Assembly: GCF_048771995.1 (NCBI RefSeq)
Contig: NC_133026.1
Location: 12,860,001 to 12,924,000 of the forward strand
Direction: 5' to 3'
DNA length: 64,000 nucleotides
Source: Taeniopygia guttata
Lineage: Eukaryota; Chordata; Aves; Passeriformes; Estrildidae
In this document: piece by piece, positions 50,910-64,000 of the stretch
Layout of the letters: each line of letters opens with the position of its first letter
Position numbering within the stretch: position 1 is the stretch's first letter
Program-made: the position numbers and the translations under genes
The notes under the pieces: model-generated
Told to the model about the DNA's origin: nothing
Databases searched by the model: none
Seen by the model: the letters and a program-made list of their open reading frames with translations, nothing else

Positions 50910-53900
50910 GGATTCAGCAGCCTAGACACCCTGTGTCCTGGCTTCATATTTGTGGATATGCCTTGTATATTCTGCATCTTCCTGCTACCACTGTGATGGG
51001 TCCTTTTTAGTTGTGCAGATTGAGAAAGGAGAATGCTAGTCAGCCATAAGTAGCAAGAGAATAATAAAAGACCTACCAGTTGTCACTGCTGCCTTCTGAA
51101 GGCATTTCTCTGCCAACTGCATCATGGTCAAGTAAAATTATAATTTGCTCTTTTCATGCCTGAAACATATCAGCTCCTCAAACATACATTTCCCAAATCT
51201 ATCGATAACTGGGAGCTTTATTTCTCACAATATTTAACTGACCATCATATTTTCTGGTGCACTATCACTGATTTTCATAAGAATTCTGTTTGAGGACCTG
51301 CAGCTTAACTGTTTAAATGTAGTAAGAACGACCTAAGTTTCAGTGAAATACAAGATATAGAAAATTAGATCTGTAAGCAATTTTTAAACTTATGGAAACT
51401 GCATGTCAGCAAAAAGGTTTTTAGTAGATTTTGTTATTAGAAAGTATGGATAATAGCTTAGAATCAGTAACAGCAGTGTGTTTATTGGTACTTCTTTCTG
51501 TAATGGTGAAATGCTTCTTTCATTTGTGTCCTAATTTTACATTGTGGTTTGTATTTGCATATGCTAAAAGATGCTGAGCATAATGTGTCCTTCACAATGC
51601 TCTTTGCAATGATCTTTTGGTTCCCAGTCACGATCTTTAAGTATTGCAGCAACGATCATGACTTGACATAGAGGTGCACTGTTCAGAAAACTATCACGAA
51701 AACAAGTCATTCCAAAGATTGTGTTGAATTAAGTTGATTTTCTTAGTAACTCTGCCACCTGCAGCACTAAAGAACAAATGTCTTCATGATGGACAGGTCA
51801 CACATAGTTTTTCATAAGGTGCCCACAGCTGTTCTTTCTTTTCCTAGTGAATTAACCACTTCATTGCTGTTCATTCATGCATGTGTCATTGTAGTCTTAA
51901 GGAGAATGTGAAAGGAAAATGTAGCTTGAAGGTCTAGTCTTACTGAATCAGCCTCATTATCCTGAACATACTGATATGTCTTTTAGTCCTAAAGAAACTA
52001 TTTGTGCCTTTCACTACCCATATATGCAAGAACACATAACACTATTTAGGAGGAAAAAAAAAAAAGAAGTGAATTTTGAATAATCAGGGTTGGCAAAATC
52101 ATGAAGAAAAGGTAACAATGTAAGTTTTTTTGTAACTAAACCATATGGCCTATAAGATTGAATAAACAAAGAAAGTTAAAGAAAATATTAGGTGATGAAA
52201 ATGAGACTTAGAGTACAAACATTTTTTACCCCAGCTTTGAGTGAACAAAACTAAGAACACATTTTAAAGTTTTGAGATAATCTAAAGCTAAATATAATTT
52301 GCACGGCAGAAAATGTAACTTAGTACATATTAGCATTCTGTGGGTAATAAAATACAGTTCTCTGTATCACTTGGACCAGATGTTGGTTGGATATTCATCT
52401 ATAATTCAAGTTCCCCATAGCCATACTTATAGAAGAAATTATCTGTTACATTACAGATTGTTTGAACATCAGCTAAGGCTAGTTGTAGGCTTCCAGATAA
52501 TATGCAAAAAGAAAAAATTAAATCCTTAGGCAATGGAAAAGGACCAATTTAGTGTTCCAAGTGTTATCCAGCTGTTCCTTTCCTCTGTCCTGAAGATCTT
52601 ATATTAATTCTAGTATGCTTGTCATGAATAGTAGAGTCAGAGCAAATGGTTACAATCTTTTTGATTAATTATTTCTAGTCTTAACAATTCAGCCTATTTT
52701 ACTTGTTCACATACAAATTCACCTTCAAAATATTTTGGAAAATTCATTGAGGTTTTGGGAGGTTCAGTTTTCAAAATTTATCATCCATTTTTAATTACGG
52801 AAATTCTTCCCTTTACTGGCAATTCCAAGAAATAGTTAAATTTTTACAAGATCATAAACACTGCAAGGAACAAAAGTAATGATTGTTCAGAAATTATTCA
52901 GATTTTTCATGTATAATAGGAGATATAAAATCTCCCTTATGACAAAATGTTTGGTTGCAAAATTTTATTAAGTTTATTCAAAAGTAAATCATCCATTAGG
53001 CTTCCAAAGGGAAAGAAACCACGCTCGGAGATTGTTAATATCTCACTTAACTGCTTACAAGAGAGTTCAAGAAGTTCTCAATAATGGAGATTTTCTGCAA
53101 GTTTTCCTACTGTACCAAATGGAAGTTGTCACGGAATTCATATGAAATGCCTCAATTAAGGGAGAAAAAAGAGAAATATATCCTCTTATCACACCTAGCC
53201 AAGTATATGTGGAATAATAGTCATCTCTTCCTCTTAAACTGGGCTTCCTGGATCCACTGCAGTTGTCCTGAAGTCCCAGGCTTCAATGAATCTTGCCAAA
53301 GGCTGCTGGTAATTCCTCTTCTTTACAACACCTCCATGCCAGCAGTAAGGGGTGATGAGTCCAGCTGCTGACAAAAGCCTGATAAAAACTGACTGAACAT
53401 GTAATTTTCGAATTCTCCAGCCAGGCTCCTGCCCACGGGTATTGGGTCCTACATGAGGACCGAGTGCTGAGTGACGGGAATCTCTACAAAAGTAGCAGAG
53501 AGTTCAATGAGAGCAGTACCAGAATCAAATTACCGAGTAAATTAAAACCGAACACCACAAATAATATTCCTGGTATTCTAAAGAACAGTACAGGAAAAGA
53601 AATACTTCAATACTCAAACTGATGGATTTACATAGTAAATAATGAGTATTATCTCTGACTGCGTTTTTTGCTCAGAGAGAATGACTTTTTCAAATAATTC
53701 ACATTTTTTTCATTTACATTTGAGCATTGAATTTTTCCAGTGTACCTCAAGGAAGAAGTGAGTTTAGGCTGTAATTAAAATGTTTCTTTAATCATCTTTA
53801 GCATAGCCCACAGTGAATTTAAAGAAACAGCAAGCCTGTTAAACAAGATTTTAATATGGTAACTTTCACTTTTTCTGACATGCATGTTACCACTTTTCAT

Positions 53901-55072
53901 AATCTCATCTAAATAAATCTAGAAATCTGTGCCAAGGCTTGTGGACTCTAAAAGAAATGTAAAACCTTCCAGCAGGAGTAAGCATGGTAAGATAATTAAT
54001 GTATATTGTTGTCTTTGTTGACAGTTACCAAGTAAGATATAAAGACGTTATTCCAGGTAACTCATTCATGGAGAGATCAGGGACTGTTGTGTTTCCATTG
54101 AGCCATGCTGAATATCTTTATCTGCATTTAGGAAAAGGACATGTAACTGAAGAAAGCAACTTCTTGCACAGGCTCTATTTTAGCAACAACTCAAGAACAG
54201 ATATTTCAGAATTATATAAAAGGAGCACATTTAATTGTCTTGCATGTTACATTTCCTGAGAACAGGATAAAACATTGTTTTACACCTTTTTATGTACACT
54301 AATATAAAAAGTTGAGTAGCTTTTGGCAAATGTTGGGACACACTCAGGTTTTCTTAAAACATTTTTTGATTCATTTCAGAGGATTTTATCTACAGTTTTG
54401 AAAAATTTTATGGACTAAGAAAAATCACATTTATTACAGCATACTGAAGTAGCTTCTCTGATGCAGATTTGTTTATATTGACTAATTCTGGATTACTACA
54501 AAAAGGAATATGAGACCTCCCCACTTTAGGACTGACCACAAGGAGGGTACTGAAACACAACCCACATTTATTTATCCATACTAAGTTCTACTTAATATCA
54601 TTGTTGACAAAAATATACTAGCTCACTTAAAACCCAGTTGCTTGGGGTTTGTTTTCGACTTCATTCTTACATTCACTAACTCTGAGTAAAATCACTGAGA
54701 TTTTTTAACATTCCTCATTGCCCAATACAGTAAGAGTACTTAGTTTAGTTCAGGTTTGCCCTTACTGATATCACTTGTGTTTCAGGGTAAGTAATTTGGT
54801 AAGCAATTTGACCCTTTTAAAGTGTCTAATTCGATGCATACAGCCTAATGGAGAGTTAAAACTGAATATCTCTACAGGAAGAACTGGTTTGCATGGATTA
54901 AACATTTGCAATATTTTGTCCACTTACATTCACAAATAGGGATCTTCTGTGAAGAGATAAAACTTTCAATAGATTGGAGTAAAAATATTTCTAGATCAAT
55001 TATTTTCCAACTAACAACTGGTAACCACACTCAATTGGAATAAAATATAAATATATTCAATGTAAGACAATG

Positions 55073-55075
<3 letters not shown>

Positions 55076-55146
<71 letters not shown>
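55076..55146. repeat. (TTA)n microsatellite, about 24 units
   Basis: Seventy-one bases of uninterrupted TTA repeat, the longest simple repeat in the window. The minus-strand open frame running through it (poly-isoleucine) is an artefact of the repeat. Confidence 0.97.
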
Positions 55147-55187
55147 GCTGCCATTTTTTCAACATATCTAAGTAGCATTAATTTTCT

Positions 55188-55230
55188 TTCATTCATTCAT
55201 TCATTCATTCATTCATTCATTCATTCATTC
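55188..55230. repeat. (TTCA)n microsatellite, about 11 units
   Basis: Forty-three bases of uninterrupted TTCA/CATT tetranucleotide repeat, starting only 41 bases after the TTA array. Confidence 0.97.
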
Positions 55231-56614
55231 GCTCCTTTTGAAGGGTGAAGCTACTTAGCAACTTTTCAGGTTGGACTGAAACATATTTTAATTTGTTCTA
55301 AGTATAAATAGATTGATTACACCGAAATGTTCCATTATTATGCTTTTTCTTTTTTTTTTAATCAGGTCATAAACTCATAAAACTTAGAGGTGTGCTTCCT
55401 CAAATTTCCAGATGTCTGCATACCTGTCTTTCCTGGATGTTGTATTGCCTGAGGGATTTTTGTGGGTTTGGCTTGTCCATTTCTGTACTTCCCAACACTT
55501 GGCAGACAGTGTTACTGTGGTTCTACTTTGTTTTGCAATTGGACAGAGTGGCTACAGCAAGTCTTGTAACCAATATTTGAAAGGTTAACAAAATACACAC
55601 AGCTCACTATTGTTGTCTTTCTTGAAGCTCCTGTGAATTGAGGTTTCTTTAATTTGTAACAGTCTTTGTGAGAAAGTGCCTTACTTTAAAAGACATCTGT
55701 CAAAACAGCATTTTGGAGCTCCATGAAGTTCTGAGTTTACAAAAGGGAAATCTCAGATAGGATGAACCTTTCCAGTTACCACTTTCCACGGCTGATTAAG
55801 GAAGTGACAGAAGTTGAGATATTGAAGGTTTATATCTTGGGAAAGCTCATGTGGGCACAGGAAGCCCACAAAGAGGTATTTTATCTCCTGCTTTTCAAAC
55901 AATATGAAGGTCATGGTCAGCTGTTGCCTAAAAAAATTAGTAAGATCTGCTCTTGGCTGGGTAAAAATGTGAACTTCTCCACTACTTCTGCTGTGTACGA
56001 GATTCATTGTCTGACAGATCAGACAAAGTTGTTTCTGTTTTAAGGAAAATATAATCATGTTCTGTGCTAAGGTGAGCATGTGTAATAACTTTTATAACTA
56101 CTTTTTTTCTTGCTGGTAAACTCTGCTTGTCCTTTGACAGTTTTCCTTCCCAAGGAAACAATATCATAAACACTCTCAAAGAAGGGCAGAGAAGCACACC
56201 AAACTTCATCACGCAGTTTCCCTCCTTGTCATTTCCCACTTCCCAAGGAGACGAACTTCCTTAAAAGAGAATTTCTGTTTAGCTCAATTTAGATAAAATA
56301 AATGCATAATTCTCTATGCAGTTTATCCTGTGTGAAAATTCAGATGGTTGCCAACATTTAACAGGACTCATCAGTTAACCCCAACTACTGGCTGATATTA
56401 AATTCTGTACTAGACTGATTTTTATATTACCAACAGGCCAGAACTTGATCAGCCATTCAGCCAGTCTGATATTGGCTTTTTTTCCAATAATAGTTAACTT
56501 AAATATATTCAATGTGTTTTTTCAACCTTCTGCTTATCTGATAATTTCATAATGAAAATAGATATGCTGTACATTTGATGCAAAATGTGTAACAAACCAC
56601 AGTACCCAGAAACT

Positions 56615-56637
56615 AAAAAAAAAAAAAAAAAAAAAAA
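56615..56637. repeat. Poly-A tract (A23)
   Basis: Twenty-three consecutive A residues. The upstream 100 bases do not look like a known SINE or processed gene, so it is not called a retroposon tail. Confidence 0.9.
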
Positions 56638-57185
56638 CGCTTCTAATTAATGTCAGTACTTTTGATGGATTTGGCACTGCTACCTTATGTTGATCCTGGC
56701 AAAATTTAGTCACAAAAAATGGGTTTATAAACTGTAATCAATTAAATCCTAACTTTTCCTTGTACTATTTATTTACACTATGGTAGTGTCTAGAAATCCT
56801 AATCAAGACCAGATTTGTATTAAAAGATAATTATAAGCAGACTTTCATTAAAGGAGAGATTTATATGAAATATTTCAATTAAGTGATTCTGTGTCCTGAG
56901 TCAATAGTTAAATGCAGGAATGAAAGGAATAAAAGGAAGTAAATTTGGAAAGTGAAGTCAAACAGTATGCCCATTGCCAAGAAAAGATGGCTCTCTGAAT
57001 TTTTGATGTAGTGCTTTATCAACAGGGCTATGGCCTTAAGTCAGTAGGGTATCAGTAATAGTTATGTACAACCTGCAGTCAAACCACATGCCCTAATTTC
57101 ATCACTGTGGACATCATATCCTGCTGAAGCGATACGTGGAATAAATAAATAGACTCCACAGCTTGGGTTAGTTATGAAGTGGGTA

Positions 57186-57641
57186 TGTATTGTCAGCACT
57201 CAGCACAACTGAGATATTTCTCCAAGACTTGTGCACTGAGCTTTAGTCTGACCCAAATCTTTATTCACAAAGGAGTTCTATATGCACTACATTATATAAG
57301 TTTTCTATGCATATTCAAGTGCTGGCCCCACCTGTCCTCGCCTCTCATGCTAAATAGGTCCACGCCCTTCTAGGCATGAACAGTTTGCTGTGGTGATCTT
57401 GCAGGGATCTCTCAGTGGTCCCTGAGGCTGAAGATTGTGGTCTTCCTCATGGTTGAACTTTTGAACTCTTCCTCTCTGCGCATGTGCTTTCAGTCTTTTG
57501 GTGCTTATCTGAGTACCGTGTGTCAGTTTTGAAAAGCTTGGAGGCAGAGGAACCTCTTTATCTGGGTTCTTTGTATTTTTGGTCCCTATGAAAAAGCATC
57601 CGTAATTTGCATTTTCTTATGCCCTTCTGTACCCTGGCACA
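57186..57641 (-). mobile_element. Solo LTR of an endogenous retrovirus
   Basis: On the minus strand the segment starts TGTGCCAGGGTACAG. It carries a GC-moderate U3, then a TATA box (CTTATATAATG, plus 57291-57300). An AATAAA signal about 30 bases further on (plus 57260-57265) is followed by a U5-like end finishing ...CAATACA. That order is the LTR plan, and no internal retroviral genes flank it, so it is probably a solo LTR left by recombination. Flanking bases show no perfect target-site duplication, so the ends may be off by a few bases. Confidence 0.65.
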
Positions 57642-60600
57642 GGTTTCTTAAGTAAAAGGTTAAAATTCAACACATAATTATACAAGCTAAAATATAAATG
57701 CTTAATTCATTTTGTTAACTTAAGTGAATTAAAAAAATCTCTGTTTCACTACAAGGCCTTGCAGGGTGGAGCTTTACTGATGAGGTGCAGAACACCTGTT
57801 CTGCACAGGGTGCTCAGACACCCACTGCCCTGCACAGGTGATCTGCGCAGGGCACACACACAGGAGGCCTCATCTCTGTCCTTCCTGTAAATTACAGGAG
57901 AAATTAGGTAAAAGCTCCCCAGTCACAAATAAAGGGTTCATCCTGAAATTTGGCATCACTGTTATAGACAACCAAGTTTTTAATTACCAGGAATTGGGAT
58001 TTTTTTGTTACATTTGCACTTACACATGCACAGAAGACCTCTGAGGAGGTAGGTTCATAAAGTGGCCTGGCTTCATGCTGGATAGAAATAAAAGGCATCT
58101 TAATAACACCACTTTTATTAGCTGTACTTGCCCAGTAAATATTTTCTCATTTTGATCTACCTTATGCTTACTAATTTGCTGCACAACTACAGACTTGGTA
58201 CTTGAATAAACAAAATAACATTAACAATAGCAGCATTTACAAAGCCAAAGATAAATGGTACCTTTCACACTAGCTTTAGGGCAAATTTACCTTGGAGACC
58301 CAAATCATAAACACTTCAGATTTTCTTTTGAAGAGATCTGGATACACAAAATGTTTGAATATACAAAGTGAAAAAATAGGATTAGAAGCATTTCTGCACA
58401 CACAATTTTGTCTTAAAAATTCACAATTAAAATATTGATTACTATTAGGTGTATTAGGAATGTAAAACAAAATTTAAAATATTTTTACTTAATAAAAATA
58501 TTGAATAAAAATGTTAAAAAATATTTCTAAAAAGCCATTTTTAACATTCTTGTACTTAATATTTTTAAACAACTTAAGTATAAGAACATAAGTGCAGTTG
58601 CACAGACAGTTGCAGCAAGGCGTAAATCAGCAAAGAGCTAGAGCTTGAGTTCCATACAGGAGTCTCCATATTCCCATGTGCAACTTTGAGGAGTGTGGAA
58701 GCAGCAGATACACATCTTCACAAAACCATGCCTAAGTCAGCAAACCTAACTAACAAATTACTGAGTGAATGCCTGGCCACACACACGAATACCTTTATTT
58801 CTGACTGGGTTGTGCCTATTAGGGCCATGCAACCTGTAATTGCTTCTGTTGCAGCAGCACACTCAGGGGTGGATTACCATTTGATATTCCAGTCAATAGG
58901 AGAAGTATTCTTCATCAGCTATTTCAGATAACTTTTTTTTCTGAGGTGATGTATACTGAGCAAATAAAAGAGTGGTTAATACTGTAAGATATTCAGAATC
59001 TGTGTACAGAGGAGAGAAGTAATGTATCACAATTAACAGCCCATACTGAGCCTTTCACTGTCCCCCAGACCCTGAAAAATTGTGCTTTGTGGCTTTGTTG
59101 TCCCTAAAGAAAGGGCTGGTATGCATCAGATCAGCTGGACTGAGCTTCTGTCATGTCTTATATGGTTCTGTGTCAAGCAGGAAATGTTGAAAAATAGCCT
59201 AAATTACTGTCCTAAAGTACTTGTAGTTTCCATTAGCTGTATAAACAGATGTGTTGCTCTTGGTGTTCCTTTTATTTTTGTCACATTTTTGTATACATGA
59301 ACTGATACTTAACTGGAATTCATGCTGGGCATCCATTAATATCTTTCCATATAATCCCAAACTGTAACAGATGTTATTAATCTTCAAAAAGGATTAGAGA
59401 ATTTTTTTTTTACCAAAGACAAAAATATTACACTAGTCTGGGCAACAATCCCATTAAGAAACCAAAGTGAACCATACAGCCATGACAAACTGAGAGGAAT
59501 ATGCAGTTATTGATTTATTATGCATGTATATATAAAATAAATACTATAAACTACATGTTTTACAGAAAAGTATTTCATTGTGGTTTTACCATTCTCCTGA
59601 TAAGAAATAATGTTCTAACATCTGCTGTGCAGCCAGAGAAACCTTTCTGTAACCTGTTCACTATAGTATTTGTCACAGTGTGTAGTTATTAGGAATAGGT
59701 GGAAGAAATCACATCCCTTGACTTTAGGAGCTCGACCTCAGCAATTCAGCTCCTTACAATCTGTGAAGAAAGATGGATATTTTCAAGGGGCTATTCAGAA
59801 TACCTGAACTAGGCAGCAATTAGGATTCCTATTTCAATTCTTTGAACCACCTCTAAGTGGTGTGTTATCAGCACCTTTTTAGCTACCACTGCAAAGCACA
59901 GCACTGTGAACTCCATCTCACCAGACCCAATGCAGGGACATTCTCTGGTAACTGTGTAGGGAACCTAAAAGTGCTCAGCCTTGGCAGTCCAAACATCCCT
60001 CCTCATCTGCTGCACTATTTCAGTGGGGATGAAGGGAACTATCTGAGAAGAAATCTTTTTAATCTCACCCATGTGGTTTGTAGATGCTAAATAACACTCC
60101 TACAGTTTAAGAAACAGTCAGTTGGTCTGATTTCTTTCCTGGATATATCTGTAACCTTTATTATTCTGATTTCCTGATTTGTCATCATGTCCTTTCTAGA
60201 ATTATTATCTATGTAATGGAAACACAAGGAGGTGTTTTTCATTCATAAACCCATTTTGCTAAGGCCACTACTGAACATGAGAATCATTGCACCTCTTTGA
60301 GCCAATGCTAAAAGTGTGCACTCTTACCAAAAGAATGCAGTAAATGTTTATCTGGATACTTACACATAAAAATGTTGTTACAACAATATTAATTTTTGCA
60401 CTTGCCCATAACAAAACAATATATTTCTGGGCAAAGAATGAATGAAGAATTTTAATAACTAAGTTTAAAAATTCACATTAAAATATAATTTTAAGAGTGA
60501 CTCTGTCTAAATCTAACTACCATCAAGTTATATGTTAAAAGTATATATCTGCTCAAATTTTTTTATTCTGACTATTGAAGTACCAGCAAAATCTTCACAA

Positions 60601-63600
60601 TCTTCAGTATCTTCTGAATGAATTCTGGAAAATAAAACAAATTCTGTGTTTTAACAAAATATCAACAAATTAGCTGTGTATGTTAAATTACTCACTTCTC
60701 CATGTGCATTGTCTAAATGGTGTTTCACAAGCAAGAGAGAGAACTGCTGAAGGTGTTGAGGTTACCGAACAAGCTGAAGTAATTGAAGTCTGTAATAAAA
60801 GTGCTCAGATTGAAAATAAATATTTGACTTCTGTTGAATGCAATGAGAATTGATGCAAAACTAGAGTCTCCAAACAGTACTGTAGTGTTTCAAGGACATT
60901 AACCAGGTCAAAAAGGCTATAAAATATTCACTATTAAGACACATGGCATTACTGCAGGAAAAATGGTTTCTCTATTTTAGGACTTGGAATAAGCTGTACA
61001 AAAATTTTCCCCCCTCTAAACCAGTAAACCAGCTCCATCTAACACCAAATGTAATTAGTTACAAATTGCCTGTTACAAGTTAATTAAACTTACTTGCGTC
61101 TCTGCTGCTTAAGCAACATGTAGATTCTTTTATGCACTTGCCAATTAGTGCATGGGGATTCTGCTTTCTAATTGGATAAAAAAGTAATAAACAGAGCAGT
61201 GTGCTGTTGATATCCAGAATGACTTTGTTAAAAAAATAGTGGAGACAGGTTTAATGCTTCAAATATTTATCTCAATTGAAATTGATTAAAACAATTTTAG
61301 GTTCCATTAGATATAGATACAATCCTTTTGTTAACAAAGTCCATCTGGCCTCAGAAAGAAAATTAAGATTCACTAATTGAAATTTGGAAGCTTTTCTCCA
61401 AACATGCATAATTCATACTGACAGAAAACAGAAGCTGCAATTCACCACAAACTGTCAAGTAGATGAATGTTTCATTTAGATGGAATTTAAGATTTCACCC
61501 AACAAGAATCTACAAATGCTTATATTAAGTCAGAGCCTGAGAAAAGAAAATCTGTTCTCTTTTTACTGGCTCAATATTAAAATCTCTTTTTCACTGTGAA
61601 GCCATTTTAACCTTTAATGGCACCACATTTGACCTTCCTCATTGCCAGCACTGGAGGGACATTTCTAGATCATGAGCATTGTTCAGTTGTGCAATCTTGC
61701 AACTTCACTAGCAAGCAACTCTGCTTTTTTAACTTGTCATATATTTACAGAATTCTGCTTCTGTGTCAGGATGCAATTCCATTTTGTTTTTACAGGGTTA
61801 CATTTAATTATTTCTCTCATTGGTTATTTTTCTTTCCTCCTGCCCTGTACTTTGTCCCTCAAAAAGCAGTGTCAGATCAGATCATTTATCCAGCCTACAA
61901 AGTGGTGCCACACAGTTGCACTAAAGGAGCTGAGCAAACTGCAGTGAAGGCTGGGAACAAGTAGCTGCAGAGAAGAGAGGCCAGGAAATTTCAAATCATT
62001 GTGGCCAAGACATATTTCTCATGGACAATGGCAAGAGAGATGTTGCACAAATCCCCTGTTTTTCACCCTGGGACAGACACTGATTACCTTCTTTTCCATT
62101 TACCTTTGTTTGTCATTTCTGCTGCTTTGCTGTCTTGACATGTTTGAAACACAAATGAAACTGTCACTTTTTACTGAAGTGTGGGAAGTATCTTGTACCA
62201 ACCATTTTCTTCAACTCAAACCCCATTTAGTTTTTGATGGGTCTTGGCCACATAAATATCCACCAAAAAATGAAAGTTTGGCTTTCATATAAGACCCTGG
62301 CATTTGTATCCCTGGTATCCCTGGCTTTATTGGTGTTGTGTTTTGTTACCCAAACACAATTCACTCTTCATGAAAAGAAAAGTTACACCTGAAACATAGT
62401 GCTTGTCAAATAGTGATGGGGAGAAAAAACTGGTGAAGGATATGCTATAATTGGAATTTATCCTTCTGCTTTGCAGTATGCTCTGGATGAATTTTATATC
62501 AATAGAGAGCTTTGCTAAAGCCAAGATAAATAATCACTCAAGTCAATGTACTCAGGCAAGAAAAATCAAAGGTACAACATTCTGAAAGAAGCACAGGTGT
62601 TTTCTGTTCTTAGGAAACCACATGCTCACATACAGTAAAGGTAACAGAAATGAGGTCTAATTTGATGATAATCCAAATATGAAAAAAAAAATTATTAGGA
62701 AGTCGAGTACAAATAAGTGATCTGAGACTTCAATGAAGTCATATAATACAGTGGAAAACAATCCTTGTTTGGTCTACACAGCTATAGTGGAGCTTAAACA
62801 CTCGAAATGAAAAATATAATGACAGTACAGGTGCTGAAGAGTAACATATCAGCCAGCAATGATGGGGAGGGTGCCTGACCTAATTCAGGTATCTGTTGCA
62901 GCAGCTCAGCTGCATCCATAAAGAATTCCATGGTGGCTAATTTAGCCTGTCCTCAGGTACCTCGTTCTGCCTAGAAAAACTTACAGTATACACCCAGGAT
63001 ATCAGTTGGATCTTTTTATTTGTTTTGTTTTCTTCCCCTCTGCTGCACTCAGAGAATGGATCTTTTCCAAAACAATAAAACTAAATCAGTAGCCGCAATT
63101 TGTCACACACATGCACACACACAATAACTTTACCTTATTTATTAAATATTTGGATTATTAATATTTTTTTTACTAAAAAGGGTAGAATTAATTTTCAATT
63201 AATATCCTGTTCAATGAATAGCACTTCAATCAGGACTGAGGTGCATTCATAGAGCCCTGAAGCAAAAGCTGGAACATTGCTCAAAGCAAACCTACCTCAG
63301 CAAATGCAAGGGTTTTTTCTTGTATCTCAGCTTGCAACTTTCTCTAAGTGATAGAATCTTCTATTAAATATATATACAAGGCCAAATTCAGAAATATATA
63401 ATCTGAGATATATTTTAAATTTCTGTATTATGACTATTTAAACACCCTAGCTGGTAGACAGAAAAAAAACTTATTTAGTACAATCCACAGATCAGAGGAA
63501 CAGAGCCTGTGTTAATGTGAATCCCCACATTTCCAAAGGAGAGATAAGAGTTCCTAACTCAAAACAGTCTTTATGTTCTAATTTTACATGACCTACAGGA

Positions 63601-64000
63601 CAAGTAGGGAGGGCAGAATAAGACTTCATCCTATGATGCAATACTTTAGAATTTAAATTTGGAAAATATTGTGTTTATCTATTAAATTAATTTTAGATTA
63701 TTTTAATTTTTTTCACATTTTTCAGCTATTTTTTTTGCATTAGTGGAAAGATGGTCTGCATGACCTAAAAGCCAGTTACATTCTTCTACTTCTCTGAATA
63801 GAAGGATGTTTCCAAGGGAACCACTTGCAGTCCTGTCATCTGGGCTGTAGCCATTTAGCCACTGCTACCTTGAATACATTTGAATATATTTTCTCACTCC
63901 TTGCAAATTCTCTGAAAGGTTTCTTTCCTTTGTGCCCTCAGACTCACTCACTACCCGCCCACCCTGCTGCTCTTTTTTCAACAATTTCTTGCTAATATGG
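57642..64000. other. Non-coding AT-rich stretch
   Basis: No gene was recognised. It holds the palindrome cluster near 57785-57862, a possible conserved element at 61080-61450 and a short CA array near 63103-63122. Open frames up to 115 codons (61617-61964) have no recognisable domain. Confidence 0.5.
57785..57806. repeat. 22-bp palindrome with AGAACA/TGTTCT half-sites
   Basis: GTGCAGAACA and TGTTCTGCAC are exact reverse complements separated by CC. The inner hexamers equal steroid-receptor half-sites, but the 2-base spacer differs from the 3-base spacer of the canonical element. The centre also reads CACCTG, an E-box. Confidence 0.9.

Larger units (their letters stand above)
48260..57185. 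other. Non-coding AT-rich stretch with microsatellites
   Basis: No gene was recognised over about 9 kb. Items noted are hairpins at 49170 and 50888, the (AT)19 array at 49262, a possible conserved element at 49500-49990, the compound microsatellite at 55076-55230 and a poly-A tract at 56615. Confidence 0.55.

Noticed and set aside
53400..53540. CpG-containing patch with GGTCCT...AGGACC symmetry, considered as a microRNA-type hairpin
   Set aside because: Pairing outside the six central bases is poor, so it does not make a convincing precursor.
55011..55196. Minus-strand frame with a poly-isoleucine run
   Set aside because: It is only the translation of the TTA microsatellite.
61617..61964. 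115-codon plus-strand open frame
   Set aside because: An overlapping second frame is also open, and neither resembles a known family.
1..64000. CRISPR arrays, operons or other prokaryotic systems
   Set aside because: No regularly spaced identical repeats, no long compact open frames and no ribosome-binding-site pattern; the eukaryotic tRNA, CR1 and LTR relics show a vertebrate nuclear genome.

Overview
The window looks like AT-rich, non-coding vertebrate DNA, most likely from a bird and plausibly a songbird. The main evidence is the repeat content. Several fragments end in the CR1-type 3' terminus (runs resembling ATTCTATG), and there are degraded retroviral LTRs and envelope remnants, which is the usual repeat mix of bird genomes. 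No protein-coding host gene could be recognised on either strand. The longest open frames are below about 165 codons, lack recognisable domains, and are explained as chance, antisense to the tRNA, or part of mobile elements. The window is best read as an intergenic stretch or a long intron. The bird assignment is an inference from repeat types.

Left edge (1-400): an intact tRNA-Gly(UCC) gene lies on the minus strand with a Pol III T-run terminator, next to a small CpG-rich patch. From about 400 to 28,400 there is mostly unique AT-rich sequence with poly-A tracts and three short CR1 tails (near 5,985, 13,050 and 15,150). This part also holds one good CTCF-like site (20,348), a tRNA-like A/B-box pair (21,479) and a TATA-box candidate (23,305). 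A repeat that looks like an LTR, with its own TATA box and a ~30-bp imperfect tandem repeat, lies at about 28,410-28,860.

The 31,985-33,520 interval holds a minus-strand endogenous retrovirus remnant. It covers the envelope transmembrane subunit, with stops and a frameshift, and a probable 3' LTR. A second divergent copy of its tail segment lies 1.1 kb away. A CR1 fragment follows at 34,807. At 42,629-43,258 two different LTR-like units sit head to tail on the plus strand with only a short envelope-tail-like coding segment between them. CR1 fragments, including part of a reverse transcriptase domain, occupy 45,146-45,855 and 47,960-48,259.

The right third (48,260-64,000) is again mostly unique DNA. 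It contains an (AT)19 array, a compound TTA/TTCA microsatellite, a minus-strand LTR (57,186-57,641) and a GC-rich palindrome cluster (57,785-57,862). Several AT-rich, homeodomain-site-rich stretches (about 16,000-16,560, 49,500-49,990 and 61,080-61,450) look like possible conserved enhancers, though this cannot be tested without alignment.

No clear new biological system was found. The most notable items are the repeated retroviral tail segment, the composite LTR locus, two 10+2+10 palindromes, and the ~30-bp tandem repeat in the candidate LTR.
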